Positions 1-11,990 of a stretch of DNA of 64,000 bases are shown piece by piece (the first letter of the stretch is position 1; every line of letters begins with the position of its first letter). Made by a program: the position numbers and the translations under genes. The stretch lies in NCBI GenBank assembly GCA_003971905.1, contig RSEE01000009.1:62001-126000 (forward strand), written 5' to 3'. The notes under the pieces are model-generated. The model was not told where the DNA came from. It did no database searches and was given only the letters and a program-made list of their open reading frames with translations. This DNA comes from Moniliella sp. 'wahieum'. Taxonomy: Eukaryota; Basidiomycota; Moniliellomycetes; Moniliellales; Moniliellaceae.

Positions 1-1747
1 GGGGGGTAAAGATGGGAATTCGGAAGCGTGGGGCCGTTCGTCATTCTCCTTTTTAACCCGGGCGGAGACTGGCTGCTCTCAGCGTGCCAAGCGCACGGGC
101 CACACGCTGGAGGTTATAATGAGGGGGGCCCGCGGGAACAGCAACACAACAGTTGGTGTGTGACGCAGTGAAGGTGTGCTGGCCGTGCTGGGGGTTGGGC
201 GCGAGGCGCAGTCGATGACTGGTGTGGCCTGGTGGGGCCCTCAGATCCCAGATGGGATCGATGACATCGGCACCTTTGATGCAAGGCTCCAAAACCACAC
301 AGTGATGCGCAATGTGGAACGATCGACGTGTGCCGTACTGGCTCAAGAGGAAAGCTAATAAAGCCGGCAGCTATGGTCTCAGCCAGTTTACACTCAGCAT
401 GAGTACTGAGACTCAGTACTCAGTCGGACTACTCAAGCTTCACGGGACTGTCGCAGGGTCAAGCCTGCGACGAGGAGAGTGCTGAGGAAATGATGATGCG
501 GCAGGTCGCCCTCATTGGCCCGATCACCATCGAGGATCTCAATCATGCGTCGACAGCTGTATCCGCGTTGCGATACAGATATTAGATCCCGCTATTACCG
601 GCGTTATAAAAGGGATCGAGAGGATTGAATATTGAATCTTGAGGCCTGAGTAGGGGGGAATGGGCGAGTAAGGGGGAATGGGCCTTTTGGCATTCTCGAG
701 AAGGCAGCAGAGCGGTGGAGACGCTACTATGGAAGCTAGTTGTTACTTTGGGGAACTTACAAGATTTAATGTTCCCAGTTGAAACAGGTTGAAACACCCA
801 TGACGTAGGGCGGCGCCTCCTGGTTCTACGTTGACGTCATGGACTTCTGGGGTCTACGTGTCTACTCGCTGTTGCATTAAGCTCAAGCCCATGGCTCATG
901 CCCTGCATGACACATGTCATTCCGGGACAGCTTGGCACCGCGAATACGCAGATCCATGATGGGTGGTTCCCGGTGATCATCAACATCATTGGCAGGTAAC
1001 CACCACCGGGAACGTGATTACATGAAACCCCAGTAGATGCGGAAGAGAGATGATCGATGATCGATGAGGGGTCCAAAAAACAGGTCCAACAGGTCCAACA
1101 GGTCCAACAGGTCCAACAGGTCCAACAGGTCCAACAGGTCCAACAGGTCCAACAGGTCTCCAGCTTTCCAACCTGGTCAAGTTTTGTCCCACCGTCCCAG
1201 CTTCCGGTACTTGTAGTCGTCTTGTCATTTTCATCCATCACTGGCCGAGTTACGCCCCCAAAAGTGCAGAGGCATAGTGATGGTTTTGGTGACGCTCACA
1301 GCAATGGAAAAAAAGGAAGAACACGGAGAGGAAAAGGGATGAGGCGTATAATACGAGAGTGTTGCAAGTATTTTGGAGAGCGCATCTTTGGCGTAGCAGC
1401 CTAGTAGTGCAGCCATATCTGTCTATGCAGGTAGCCCACACACATACCACGTTGTAACATACAAGGTACGATACGGTACGATATTCCAAAGCAATTCAAT
1501 GTCCTGGCAGCGATGGAGTGCACAGGGAGGAGGAGGGGAGCATGGGTATGAACATAAAGGGTGGAAGGCCTCTGGAAACGATACCGGGCCCTCGCAGTAG
1601 ACGGGAAACAGGTGTGGCGTGCGATGCGCAAGATGGAGAGGGATGATACAGGGTGGATCTCTGACCGAACTCAGAATCGGGATCTGATGCGGGTGAGAAC
1701 GGTGGGAGAAAAGGATAAGAGAGGGGACAAGGGGGCATAGACAAAAC
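1..1747. other. Gene-free left edge, repeat-rich
   Basis: I see no convincing gene here. The open frames are short, overlap on both strands and show no conserved pattern. The stretch contains ACTCAGTACTGAG-like short palindromic repeats near 395-425, a 9-bp minisatellite at 1081-1158, and a GATCGATGATCGATGA motif just before it (about 1050-1066) that recurs in other spacers. Part of it may be 3' flank of the membrane-protein gene to its right. Confidence 0.6.
1081..1158. repeat. 9-bp minisatellite, unit CAGGTCCAA
   Basis: Eight perfect head-to-tail copies of CAGGTCCAA occupy 1081-1152, followed by a partial copy to 1158. The unit is a multiple of three, so both strands stay open across it and create spurious frames (QVQ on +, TCW on -). 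No neighbouring gene uses those frames. Confidence 0.95.
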
Positions 1748-2962
1748 TCAATAGTTATCATCGAACCGAGGATCATAACGGACATCCGGTCGATCGTAGC
1801 GGTCATACCGCGCGCTCTGGGCCTGGGCGTCGCGCGCATCCCGCGCTTCGTAGCGTGTGTACCCGCTCGTCTGAGCCGGTGCCGCCCCCGAAGCGGTTGG
1901 GGCTGGAACATAGATCTGTCCCACCTCGGGTGCCGACGCTTGGGTCTTGGGAGGCGGTGCAGGAGGCGGGTAGGCAGTTTGGGTATACGCGTTATCGTAG
2001 GCGTCCCCACGCTGGTAGTTCAGGTACTGGTTGCTGCCCACTGGCTTCAATCCGGGGGTGGAGATGGAAGTGGAGTGTTTCGCTTCGTGGTCCCATTCGG
2101 GTTGGAGGGGCGTGCTCTGGTACTTCCTCCTTCTCATACCGTAGCAGGACCGACCAGGCTCGCAGCAGGCCACCAGAAGAGGAATGATGCTCAATAGTGC
2201 ACAGCCGAACGCGGCCCAGCTGAGCCAGAGAGCATTGCCATAGTCCAAACCAAACTCCTGGTTAATGTGAACGGATTGAGCTCGTCACGAATAATGCCCA
2301 GCATGGCGGTCCAAATTGCTGCTCCGACACCAAGAAGGACAGCGGTAAGGAGAGAAGCGAGGGATGCGAGAAACAGAGCAAAACGCTCTCCATTGAGCAA
2401 GCTCAGAGCCAAGACACGCCCGCCAAGATGGTGCCGATAAAGAAAAGATAAAACGTGCCACGGGAAAGGTGAGCGAGCCAGGATGGATTGGTGATTTTAT
2501 TCAGCTTGGATGGGTCATGCTGCCCCCCGACCCATCATTTGAAAGGGCGCCGGCAGGGATGTTATCCGACCCAATATCGGCATCAAAGGTCTGAACTGGC
2601 TCGAAGGGGTGGCCAAATTCGTTGGAAGAACAAGAACGGTTGGAGCTACCGGCACCACCATCGCTTCCACATACGCTGTACATTCCCCACCAGTAGTTGA
2701 ATCGTGCGCCGTTGCCAGCGAGGAGTGGGGCGGACTGATTCGAGGCAAAGATCGGTTGCGCCCCGCTTGTATCGGCTTGTGCAACCCGAGTGGCAAAGCC
2801 AGTGAGATTGAGATGAGCGAGATAAATGTGGCGTTCGACCCGGCCAGTGCCAATCTGACCGACGTTGACAAAGATCATCAGCACCATGGCGGCGCACATG
2901 AGAAAGGAGCCTGCAATGAGGAATGTGGGGAAGGGACGGTCATTAGTCGGCTGTCGTGTCAT
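1748..2962 (-). CDS. SUR7/PalI (Rim9)-family four-helix membrane protein
   Basis: This encodes a predicted plasma-membrane protein of about 405 aa in the SUR7/PalI family, whose members act in eisosomes or in pH sensing with the Rim pathway. The N-terminus has a hydrophobic helix (FLMCAAMVLMIFVNVGQIG) followed by the family-typical RHIYLAHLNLTG stretch. Three further helices follow: one near GTFYLFFIGTILAG, one rich in A/L/G, and one with YGNALWLSWAAF before a CC-containing end. A tail rich in Y, P and R follows. The ATG at 2962 is chosen because an upstream ATG (3022) would add a non-conserved lead. At least three frame changes occur: in the G6 run near 2525, near 2425, and near 2275. Each is repaired by one base. 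I cannot tell PalI from SUR7 by eye. Confidence 0.75.
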
Positions 2963-3825
2963 ACACGCATAAGTTGCGGTACCTGAATACGCACCAATTC
3001 CGCAACAGACACCTCGAGGCATGGCGGTGGATGGAGGTGAATGATGGTGATGGAGTAGAATCTGTCAGTGGTTCTTCTTTGGGCAGGCACCGCAGTAGAA
3101 TCTTGGTCGGCTGGCTCCCAGTCCAAGTAGAATCCACCCGGCAAGGGCACAGCGCCGCTCATTAAACTCGGCCGCAGCGGCGGAGCCACGCATGAACGTT
3201 TCAAGCGTATTCTAGGTTCGTCGAACGTTTAACGTGCAAATTGCAAAGTGTTCCGATTCCGCTCTGAAAGCTTCAGCGTGCAAGTGTGCAACTGGGACTC
3301 ACGTGATGTATGATGCAGTGAGCAGAGTGCCGGAGGTAAGACGGGGGTTAAAGCTGTTAAAGACGTTAAAGCATCATCAACTGCACCACCACCTCGCCGC
3401 GGCCCGCGGCCGGCTGGCTTAGCCTGGAGACGGTAATACAGAGCTGGGGCTCGGTCACCTCTATCTCCGACGGCGGCCATGTGGCTGATGCCAACGTGCG
3501 GGTGCGCAGATGGCTGCTGCGCGCTCCTCTGCTCTGCTGCTGAGCGTGGAACGCTGAACGCCGACGATGGCGACCAAATGACGCGGGTTGGGGTCCGTGC
3601 GTCGCGGATGCCTGGGTTGGGCTATTTCTTCAGTGCGCCCAACATTGACTGGGTAGCTTTGGAGCGATGATAGATGAAGCTTGAAGCTTGAAGCTTGAGA
3701 TCACAGAGCTGGTGCACTGGGGCTTGTGGTTGGATATCATAAGGGAGGCCCCAACACAAAGGGCGCTGAATGGCCCAGGGTAGCCCCTACGCCACAATGT
3801 CGCTCCGCCTCGGTCTCGGGTTATA
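2963..3825. other. Gene-free spacer left of the retrotransposon
   Basis: I see no gene. It contains GTTTAACGTGCAAATTGCAA-type short repeats near 3225-3245 and three tandem GAAGCTT units at 3676-3696. It ends in the left copy of the copia target duplication. Confidence 0.5.
3676..3696. repeat. Three tandem GAAGCTT units
   Basis: Three perfect GAAGCTT heptamers in a row. The same AAGCTT-based motif recurs in spacers near 22484, 25130, 35661 and 53698, so it looks like a dispersed intergenic motif. Confidence 0.8.
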
Positions 3826-3830
3826 GTCCG
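3826..3830. repeat. Target-site duplication GTCCG, left copy
   Basis: GTCCG directly precedes the left LTR TGTTG and matches 9091-9095 directly after the right LTR TGACA. Five base pairs is the usual copia duplication length. Confidence 0.85.
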
Positions 3831-4041
3831 TGTTGACCACCAGTGGTCTAGAGCCCATCGGCCTTCAGTGACACGTGGCCCGATCCACACAGTGCACCGG
3901 GGCAGTGAGTTCCGACCCTTCCACGGGTTTCCACTGGCCTCCAGGCCAGGAGCCTATCAAGGCCCATAGCTCTAGCTCTCCTTAGCTCTTGAATGCCATC
4001 TCCATCGACCATCGCCAGCATCGCTAGCTAGGCCTGTGAAA
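3831..4041 (+). repeat. 5' LTR of the copia element
   Basis: It is identical by eye to 8880-9090 over the first 209 bases. The last two bases are AA rather than CA. Gag starts 146 bp downstream, at an ATG in the good context CCACCATG. Confidence 0.92.
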
Positions 4042-4187
4042 GAGCTACAATCTGAAGCACCCCACTGGCGCAAAGGATCAATACTCAGCACCACCATCGG
4101 CGCCCACCGTCACCACCACCACCCCAACGCCACCATCGGCACCACACACCAACCAATTCAAAAAAAACAAAGGAAAAATCAGCCACC

Positions 4188-5418
4188 ATGCCCCCCGAAC
4201 TGGAAGAAAACACCCCTCCTCCCGAAGTCTCTGTCATCGAAGAGGCGCAGGACATCGACGAACCGACCACCACCCCTGTCTCCGACCCGACCTGGCAACA
4301 GGCCCTCACCGACGTCAGAGACAACCTCCTCGCAAGCACCCGCGCGTTCAAGCCCACCAGCGCTGACAATCTCCGCTCCACATGCCGCTCGTTCGCTACG
4401 GATGCACACACGGCGGCGTATGGACCGAAGAGCAAGAAAACACCGGGCGGAAAGGAAAATTGGATCTACACGCTCACCCTCGCGTTGGAGAAATATGTAT
4501 TGGCCGTTGAATTCACGAAGCCGCAAAACACCCGTGAGGCCCTTGCATCCGCGAGTGAGGACATGGCCGAGCTTCGCCACGCTGAGAAACGCGCGTCAAA
4601 AGAGATCGAGCGTACCAACGCGACGCGCAAGGACGCTTTCCGCGACCCCACCGAATATGTGCTCTGGGAGCCCTCCATCCTCAACATCCTGGACCGCATC
4701 CACCCCGCCGCGAAGGACATCGTTCGCTCCGGTCCATCGTCACCACACTACGACTCGTCCCTCGATCTACGCCTCCAGAACCTTCTGTGGTCCCACCTCC
4801 CGAACGACGTTCAATCTGCCATTATTGCACAGGACAACGTTGACACGTCAGCTGACTTGCTCCGTGCCCTGCGAAACAAATACGGTACGGTCGACTGCAA
4901 GACGTATCATGAATTGTCCAGTCGCTTTCACCACTGCTACCAAAACCGGCGCAGCGGGAGCGAGTTCCTATCTGAAATGGGGACGCTCCGCAACCGGATC
5001 AGCGCAACCACACCGATGTCGGACGAGCAATTCCGCCGTATCCTCGTCGGGGCCCTCCGCGACCCTGGTGACCGTCGCCGCCTAGAGCATGACTCTGGCG
5101 GAGACAATGCAAGACGTGGAGAGAATCCCAGCGGACCCAGAGTACAGAATTCCGTACCGGGGCCGTCACCCCCGGACCGCCAACTCGGGCGCTGGCAAAC
5201 ACGACAGCGCGGGATCCCAGCAGCATAGCGGGGGTCCTCCTGCCGGTGCATCTCCCCGTAGCGGGGGTGCTCTTGCGAGAAAGCCGTCCGGCCACACCGG
5301 GGTTCCTTCGAACAACAAATGGCACCGCAACAGCTCCGCGCGAGCGCACATTGCCACCGAAGACGACGTCTCCGAAGGGGAGACCCTGTCTGTGGACCTT
5401 GCCCTATCTGACAAATAG
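4188..5418 (+). CDS. Copia gag
   Basis: This is the capsid-type region of the retrotransposon, about 410 aa. It starts at the first ATG after the 5' LTR. The protein is acidic and proline-rich at the N-terminus, then helical, with a W-S-H-L-P stretch and an L-R-N-K-Y segment typical of gag capsid in the UBN2/Ty1 group. One frame change near 5085-5095 shifts the reading into the segment that ends at TAG 5416-5418. I see no C-x2-C-x4-H-x4-C zinc knuckle, which many copia gags carry at this point. The stop is in frame with the protease that follows, so gag and pol are separated by a stop codon rather than a frame change. Confidence 0.8.
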
Positions 5419-8400
5419 GAACTCGCGGGCAACCAGGACATCCAGTCTCGTCACGACTCGGGCGCGGATCCTAGCATCTGGAAGGATCTCAGGGTATTCA
5501 AAACCCTCAAGCCCAGCAACCGCTCAATCGAAATCGCTGATGGAAAACATATTAAAGCCAGTGGACGCGGAACATGTAGCATCGGTATCAAGTGTACCGA
5601 CGGCAAATGTATCCATGTAGACCTACCCGGCAGTCTATACGTCCCCGGCATAGCAAGCAATCTCACGAGCGTAGCGCAAATAAGTGACGCAGGCCACGCA
5701 TCCTGGTTCGCCCCCACCGAAAAGGTATCTGGTTAAATGACAAGCATGGCAAATATCACCAAATCGCGGATTCCTCATACAAGCTGAACATCGTCCCGAA
5801 ACCGACACCCACAAACGAACACGCGGCCAAAGCTGCCGTCGCCACCCAACACACCGCAGCCAACACCATCGAGCACGTCATGTACGTTCACCAACAGTAC
5901 AACCACGCCGCGCTAGACCTACTCCCGACACTAACCGCCAACGCGCGAGCGAGCCTCCGCGTCAGCCCTGCCCAAATCCGACGCATCCGCCCCTTCTGGC
6001 ATTGTCCCACCTGCACAAAAGCTCTGGCCAAAGCGCCCAGCCACCCTTCGCGCCACGGCCGCCGCATTTCGGAACGTCCTTTCGAAGTACTGCACGCCGA
6101 CGTAGTCGACCTCCCTCGCATCACTGGCATGGGACATGGATACGCCCTGGTCGCGGTTGATGACTGGAGCCGTTACACCTTCGCTGTTCCCCTAAAGACG
6201 AAAGGACAAGCCACGGCGGAGCTGAAAAAACTCATCACCCGCGAGCAACGCATCGGAAAGGACCGTCTGCTTCGCATCTTGAAGACAGACAATGCCCCCG
6301 AGCTCACCAGCGCACTCCGTCCGTTCCTTGAATCCGAAGGTATCACGACGGAAACCACCATACCAGGCCAAAGTCAATCAAATGGGGTGGCCGAGCGAGC
6401 CATCCAGGCAATCACCACACGCGCGCGCCAACTCATCATCGCCTCGGGCCTCCCGACATCAAACTGGTGGCAGGATGCCTTGCTGGCAGGGTGCTGGACG
6501 CACAACCTCATGCCACCGACATCTCCACGCCAGGGCACACAATCTCGGGCTGAGCTGTACAAGGGGTCACCCCCACCGCTGCCAATGCACGCCTTCGGAT
6601 CCTTGGCGTACCTTCACCTGGCCCAGGACCAACGTGACCATAAGCTCAGTCCGCGGGCTGTCGAAGCCATGCTCGTCGGGTACGACGCAGGTCGAGGTAC
6701 AAAGGGTTGGCGCTGGGCTGTGTACGACCCGTCCATGGGCACGTTCCGATCCCAATGGGCAAAACCATACAAGTGGACCCAGCGCCAATACCACGAGGTT
6801 TTCCCCGACCGCTTTCCGCCTGACGTATCTCGCTTCCCCGCTCAACCCCTGCCTGACAGAACTATGACTGACACTGAAACCAAAAAGGGAGAAGAAAAAA
6901 TGAACAAAATTGAAGTTGCAAATCCCAACACACCACCGAGAATCAACACTGATACTGACGCGACCATCGCAAGACAAAACGACACCCATCCAACCACCCC
7001 CACCACCAGACGGTACCCCGCCCGGACCCACCAGCGCCGTTTTGACCTTGACTGGGCACAGCTCCCCGTAGCGGACGACCCTCATGATGGTGACTTCCAC
7101 GCACACGCTGCCGCGCTGCCTCCGGTTCCCCTCCCTGACGGTAGTCGTAGTCCTGCGATCGGCCTACGCTTCCCACTGCCCGACACTGCCCTGCCCGCGT
7201 ACAGCGACGGTCTCCATCCACCTGAATACAAGGCGATGATCGCCCTTAGCGAGCCAGGGCCGCACGAGCGCATCCAGCTCACCAAGGACGGAGTACCTGT
7301 TGCACCCAAGACAATGAAGGGCCTCCAATCACACCCCTCATTCGAACCAGTGCTGGAGGCGATGCGCACGGAAATCGACACCCTAGCCCGCTACGGCACA
7401 TTCGAAGTCGTCACGCCCCCTCCAGACGCGCAGCTGCTGATTGGTCTGTGGCGCATCAACACCAAAACGGACGCGGACGGAAATTTCCTACGCTACCGAG
7501 CCCGTCTCGTTGCCGGGGGCCACCAGCAGGATGCTGACACATGGGGACAAACATTCGCCCTGCCGTGCGCACTCCTGCCATCCTCAGCCTTATCGCCCTT
7601 GCTGGAAAGTTCGGCCTCCACCTCTTCACTGCTGATGTGCACTCTGCCTATTTGAACGCTCCCCTCAAAAAGTGTACCTCCGCCCACCCCCATTCTTTCC
7701 CGAGGAAAAAGGCAAGGTCTGGCGTCTCCGGAAAAGCCTATATGGCCTCCACCAATCCGGCGCAAACTGGGCGGTATTCATCCGTGACTTGCTCCGCGGA
7801 GACATGGGTTTTGTACAATCTCTGGCTGAGCCGTGCTTGTTCATCCGACCCCGTAAAGGCGACACGGTCCTCCTTGCCGTGCACACCGACGATCTTCTCA
7901 TCGCCTGCACGTCTCACGCACGCTACGATTCCTTCCTCACTGAGATCAACACCCATATCGAGGTGCGGGGAAACGGCCCCCTACACTACCATCTTGGCTG
8001 CCAGTACGACACCATAAACGGGAAACTGTACCTTAGCCAGCCAAAATTCATTGAGGAATCCATTGCCAAACATGAGGTTCCGCCACCCCTGGTTATGGGC
8101 CTCCCCCACCCCAGCAAGATGATCCCCGCGCGCACCGACCCCGAACCGCCCGCACTGCCCGCCGAGAGACGCGACTACCAAGCCAAAGTAGGATCTGGGC
8201 TGTGGGCTGCCGCATGTGCCGCCCTGATGCGCTGTTCGGCATCTCAGCTCTAAGCCGAGCAACTGCCGATCCCTCCAAGGCCCACCGCGCTGCGGCAACA
8301 AACTTCCTCCGCTACCTCTACGGTACCAAGGGCTACGGTCTCCGACTAACACCCGAGCCTGACGCACCCGCTCTCGCGCTATACACGGATGCCGACCTGG

Positions 8401-9018
8401 CTGGAGACCCTGACCAATGGCGTTCCACGTCGGGATGCCTGCTTTTCGTCTACGGGGTTCCAGTGTCCTGGAGGCGTGCGTCAACCCAAGAGCGTCACCA
8501 ACACTGCTGCGGCCGAATATACGGCGGGATATGAGGGCCTCATTGATGCGAACTACGTTAAAAACATCTTACTGGAGCTCGGTGCCATCACCTCAGACGA
8601 GCCCATACACTGGTACTGCGACAACATGGCGGCACTTGCCTTGGCCGAAAAAGTGGGCAGCACGGGCAAACTACGTGAGCTGAACATCCGGTACCACAAC
8701 GTACGCCAGCATGTCGACTCGGGCGAAGTCAAAATCGCGCACATTGCTGGAAACGAGAACCCGGCCGACATCCTCACCAAACCAGCCACTAAGGTCTCAC
8801 TCCTGGCCAACTTGCCTCGCCTCAAGCTTGAGGACGTTACAACCTTCCATCGTGCCACTGAGACCTCTGGCCAGGGGGGTGTTGACCACCAGTGGTCTAG
8901 AGCCCATCGGCCTTCAGTGACACGTGGCCCGATCCACACAGTGCACCGGGGCAGTGAGTTCCGACCCTTCCACGGGTTTCCACTGGCCTCCAGGCCAGGA
9001 GCCTATCAAGGCCCATAG
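5419..9018 (+). CDS. Copia pol: protease, integrase, RT, RNase H
   Basis: The protease carries DSGA (5455-5466) and the ADG and LYVPG landmarks of copia. Integrase follows with a zinc-binding H/H and CPTC (about 6004-6015), then acidic residues in LHADVVD, KTDNAPEL and NGVAERA (about 6090-6390). A low-complexity linker precedes reverse transcriptase, with TADVHSAYLNAPL (about 7630) and the catalytic HTDDLL (about 7880; most copia elements have YVDD). RNase H shows YTDADLAG (about 8380) and AAAEYTAG (about 8510). The reading frame changes near 5730, 7540, 7670, 8210 and 8480, each by one base. The last frame stays open into the right LTR and stops at 9016-9018. Translation would need readthrough of the TAG at 5416, or a separate start. 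Confidence 0.85.
8871..8879 (+). other. Polypurine tract of the copia element
   Basis: CCAGGGGGG directly abuts the right LTR. This is the expected place and composition of the plus-strand primer of an LTR retrotransposon. Confidence 0.65.
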
Positions 9019-9090
9019 CTCTAGCTCTCCTTAGCTCTTGAATGCCATCTCCATCGACCATCGCCAGCATCGCTAGCTAGGCCTGTGACA
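8880..9090 (+). repeat. 3' LTR of the copia element
   Basis: Begins TGTTG, ends TGACA, and is followed by the GTCCG duplication. It is identical to the 5' LTR apart from the penultimate base. Confidence 0.92.
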
Positions 9091-9095
9091 GTCCG
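9091..9095. repeat. Target-site duplication GTCCG, right copy
   Basis: Matches 3826-3830. It fixes the right end of the element at the CA dinucleotide of 9089-9090. Confidence 0.85.
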
Positions 9096-9567
9096 CCGCA
9101 AGACACCGGCGCCGCAAAGGCCTGCTGGTGGATTAATTAATTAATCGGTTGACAGCCGAGCAAGGCCGAGCAGAGCCGAGGGTCGTATCGTCATGATGGG
9201 ATGGTATAGCATGGTACGGTATGGTATGGTATGGTATATCGTGCCGCGTCGTATCGCCGACAGCCCGGGAGGTTGCCTGTCTGCGCGGCATCAGCCGTAT
9301 CAGCACTCGTACTCAGCCAGCACTCAGCTGGGGCTGTCCACACGAGCCCCACGGTTGCATTCCGCGCATTATGACTACTGTGACATGGCCGCAGGCGCGG
9401 CATAGCAAACGGTGCAAACGTCTCTAGGCGGTGGGCCAATCCGAGCTGCTCTCCGGGGTTTTTATTCACCCCCCTCTCCGCTCGAGCGCGCGGAGAAGGC
9501 ACTCACACTCACACCATTCTGCCTCTTTCTCTCCTTGTCCCTTCTCCTGCTATAACCCCCGCCGCGG
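9096..9567. other. Spacer and promoter region of the G6PD gene
   Basis: No gene. It holds a TTAATTAATTAA tract near 9133, an ATGGT-rich pentanucleotide tract at about 9199-9238, and pyrimidine-rich DNA near 9465-9560 just before the start codon, as in many fungal promoters. I see no clear TATA box. Confidence 0.5.
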
Positions 9568-11258
9568 ATGGCTACCATGAGCCACGGACCGCACCCCTCG
9601 CCCAGTGGCCAGCTGGCGTCCGAGGTGGTCATTGTCGTGCTCGGCGCCTCGGGCGATCTGGCGCGCAAAAAGACGTTCCCGGCGCTGTTCAACCTGTACT
9701 GCTTGGGCCTGCTGCCAGCGCAGACGAGCATCATTGGGTATGCGCGTACCCCGCTCGACAAGCAGGCGTTTGACGAGCGGGTCGGGAGCCAGCTCACCCG
9801 AGTGTCGTCCCGAAGCAGAAGAGACCGTGTCTGCCTTTCTCGGCCTGACCCGCTACATTGCTGGATCGTACGACGAGGCGGCGTTCCAAGTGCTGGAGCA
9901 GGCGATTCAAGCGATTGAGGCGCAGCGCGGTGTGCGCCAAGCCGGCTCCCACCGTCTTCTACATGGCCCTTCCGCCGAGTGTGTTTATCCCGGTGGCCCG
10001 CCACCTCAAGAAGAAACAACTAGCTCCTCATGGTTCCAATCGCATCGTGCTGGAAAAACCGTTTGGGAAGGACCTCGCGTCGTGTCAGGCAATGCTCGGT
10101 GCACTCAAGCCACTGGCGGAGAAGAGGAAACGTCCGTACGTACTCGAGGACAGTTGATCTTCTTCTCACTTATTCCCACCCTTCATCCCCCTACATTACG
10201 CGCGTGTACTAATGTTCTGCGCCTGCCACATCCACCTCGATTCCATTTCGGATCACAGGCATCGACCACTACCTGGGTAAGGAGATGGTGAAGAATATCT
10301 TGATCGTTCGCTTTGCCAATCCGGCATCGAAGCGACGCTCAACAACAAGTACGTGTCCAATGTCCAGATCACGTTCAAGGAGCCCTTTGGCACCGAAGGT
10401 CGCGGCGGGTACTTTGATGAGTTTGGCATCATTCGCGACATTGAGCAAAACCACCTGTGCCAAGTCTTGTCGCTTGTTGCCATGGAGCAACCCCATTCGC
10501 TCGACGCGGAAGCCATCAGGGACGCCAAGGTGGCCATGCTAAAAGACATCCCGCCCGTCGCAATGGAGGATGTGCTGTTGGGACAGTACATTGCAGCGGG
10601 GGGAAAACCGGGCTACCTAGATGATCCCACCGTGCCTGATGCTAGCAACTGTCCTACCTTTGCTGCGTTGGCATTGTGGGTCAACAATGCGCGTTGGCGC
10701 GGTGTCCCCTTTCTACTCAAGGCGGGCAAAGCATTGAACGAGGCCAAGGTGGAAATTCGTGTGCAATACAAGGACCCGGAGAACAACCTCTTTTCCCACC
10801 CGGACGAGGGTCTGATGCGCAACGAACTTGTGCTCCGCGTCCAACCTGGGGAAGCGGTTTATGCCAAAGTGAATGCCAAAGCGCCGGGCTTAACCTACGA
10901 TCTGGTCAATGCCGAACTCGACTTGACCTACAAGGGCCGGTTTAGTGGTGCGCGGATTCCTGAGGCGTACGAAACGTTGATCTACGATGCGTTGGTCGGG
11001 GACCACAGCAAGTTTGTCCGAGATGACGAGTTGGAAGCCAGCTGGTCCATCTTTACCCCGCTGCTCCACGCGATTGATCGGGGGGAGCTGATGCCCGAGC
11101 CGTATGCGTACGGATCCCGGGGTCCCAAGGCGCTCAACGACTGGGTTGCCAAGTACGGATTCAAGTACAAAAACCACAATTACAATTGGCCCACGACCGA
11201 TGTCCGTCGCATTTCCTATTCGGCTGTCAGCCATTTGCCAACGCACCCGGGGCGTTGA
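9568..11258 (+). CDS. zwf1: Glucose-6-phosphate 1-dehydrogenase
   Basis: Oxidises glucose-6-phosphate to 6-phosphogluconolactone with NADP+, the entry step of the cytosolic pentose phosphate pathway and a main NADPH source. The N-terminus has the Rossmann motif GASGDLARKKTFPALF. The active-site block IDHYLGKE lies directly after the intron, followed by the conserved FKEPFGTEGRGGYFDE. After splicing the protein would be about 522 aa, normal for the family. One intron at 10136-10258 starts GTACGT, has TACTAAT near 10207 and ends CACAG. Frame breaks near 9800, 9940, 10132 and 10322 are single-base. The break at 10132 hides the T-F-R residues that join the exons. The stop is at 11256-11258. Confidence 0.93.
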
Positions 11259-11990
11259 TCTAGCCTCTATCTACCCCCCCCTCGTTCCCCCGCTTGTCTC
11301 TCGCGTTCGATGGGCCATCGACTCGGGACACATGGCACTGACGCGTTGGAGGGTCAGACACACATTTCGTCCATTGCAGCATACGGCTTGTCGCGCGCTT
11401 AGGAGTAGAGGATAGGAAGGAGGTATGTGACTGGCTATAGGAGGTGGGAGTGCTGGACCATACAAAGAGTCTGTATGTAGAGCGTTGGGCAGGACCGCTC
11501 TTCTCACATCTCCCATTAGACCTCGCATCTACCATCTTGTCGTTTGAGGCCATGCTCTGACAATTGGTGGTGGACTCTGCGCTCACATACGTGGCAGGGA
11601 GACAGGGCCGTCCTGGGCATCCTCTCACTTCTGGCAGGGGATGCCGCCTTGCGACGACTACGAATGTCAAGCGAAGGGAAGGGAGGATGGGCATCCAAAC
11701 GAGGCAACAGCTCGAGTGGGCAAAATGCATAAAGAGGGAAGAGCAACCGACGATCAGGCCTCAGGGATCTCAGAACGGGTGAACCGTCGAATCAGACAAA
11801 ACACAAACGAAAGTGCGTGTCGGCCAGAGGGCGAGGGAAGGAGACTAAAATTAAACCGGACCGGTTAGTGGTTAGTTAATAGGGACCTACGCCCCCACCC
11901 CCAGCCTCTCCTCGCCCGGCGCTGAACCTCCAAAAAGAAAGAGGAAAGAGGAAGACATCCGACGGACCAAGACCGACCCCCGCTCAGAGC
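11259..11990. other. Gene-free spacer between convergent genes
   Basis: Lies between the 3' ends of the G6PD (+) and kinase (-) genes, so it should hold both 3' UTRs. I see no coding pattern, RNA gene or notable repeat. Confidence 0.5.

Larger units (their letters stand above)
3831..9090 (+). mobile_element. Complete Ty1/copia LTR retrotransposon
   Basis: The element is 5.26 kb with 211-bp LTRs at 3831-4041 and 8880-9090. It is flanked by the 5-bp duplication GTCCG at 3826-3830 and 9091-9095. The LTRs begin TGTTG. The right one ends TGACA, while the left reads TGAAA at the same place, which is the only difference I see. A purine tract (CCAGGGGGG, 8871-8879) sits directly before the right LTR. 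Domain order is gag, protease, integrase, reverse transcriptase, RNase H, which is diagnostic of Ty1/copia. Near-identical LTRs imply a recent insertion. Several single-base frame breaks in the body match the assembly-wide deletion pattern and need not mean it is dead. Confidence 0.95.

Noticed and set aside
837-1404. Open frames with repeated TCW, GPV or QVQ
   Set aside because: They exist only because the 9-bp minisatellite keeps all frames open. No conserved flanks.
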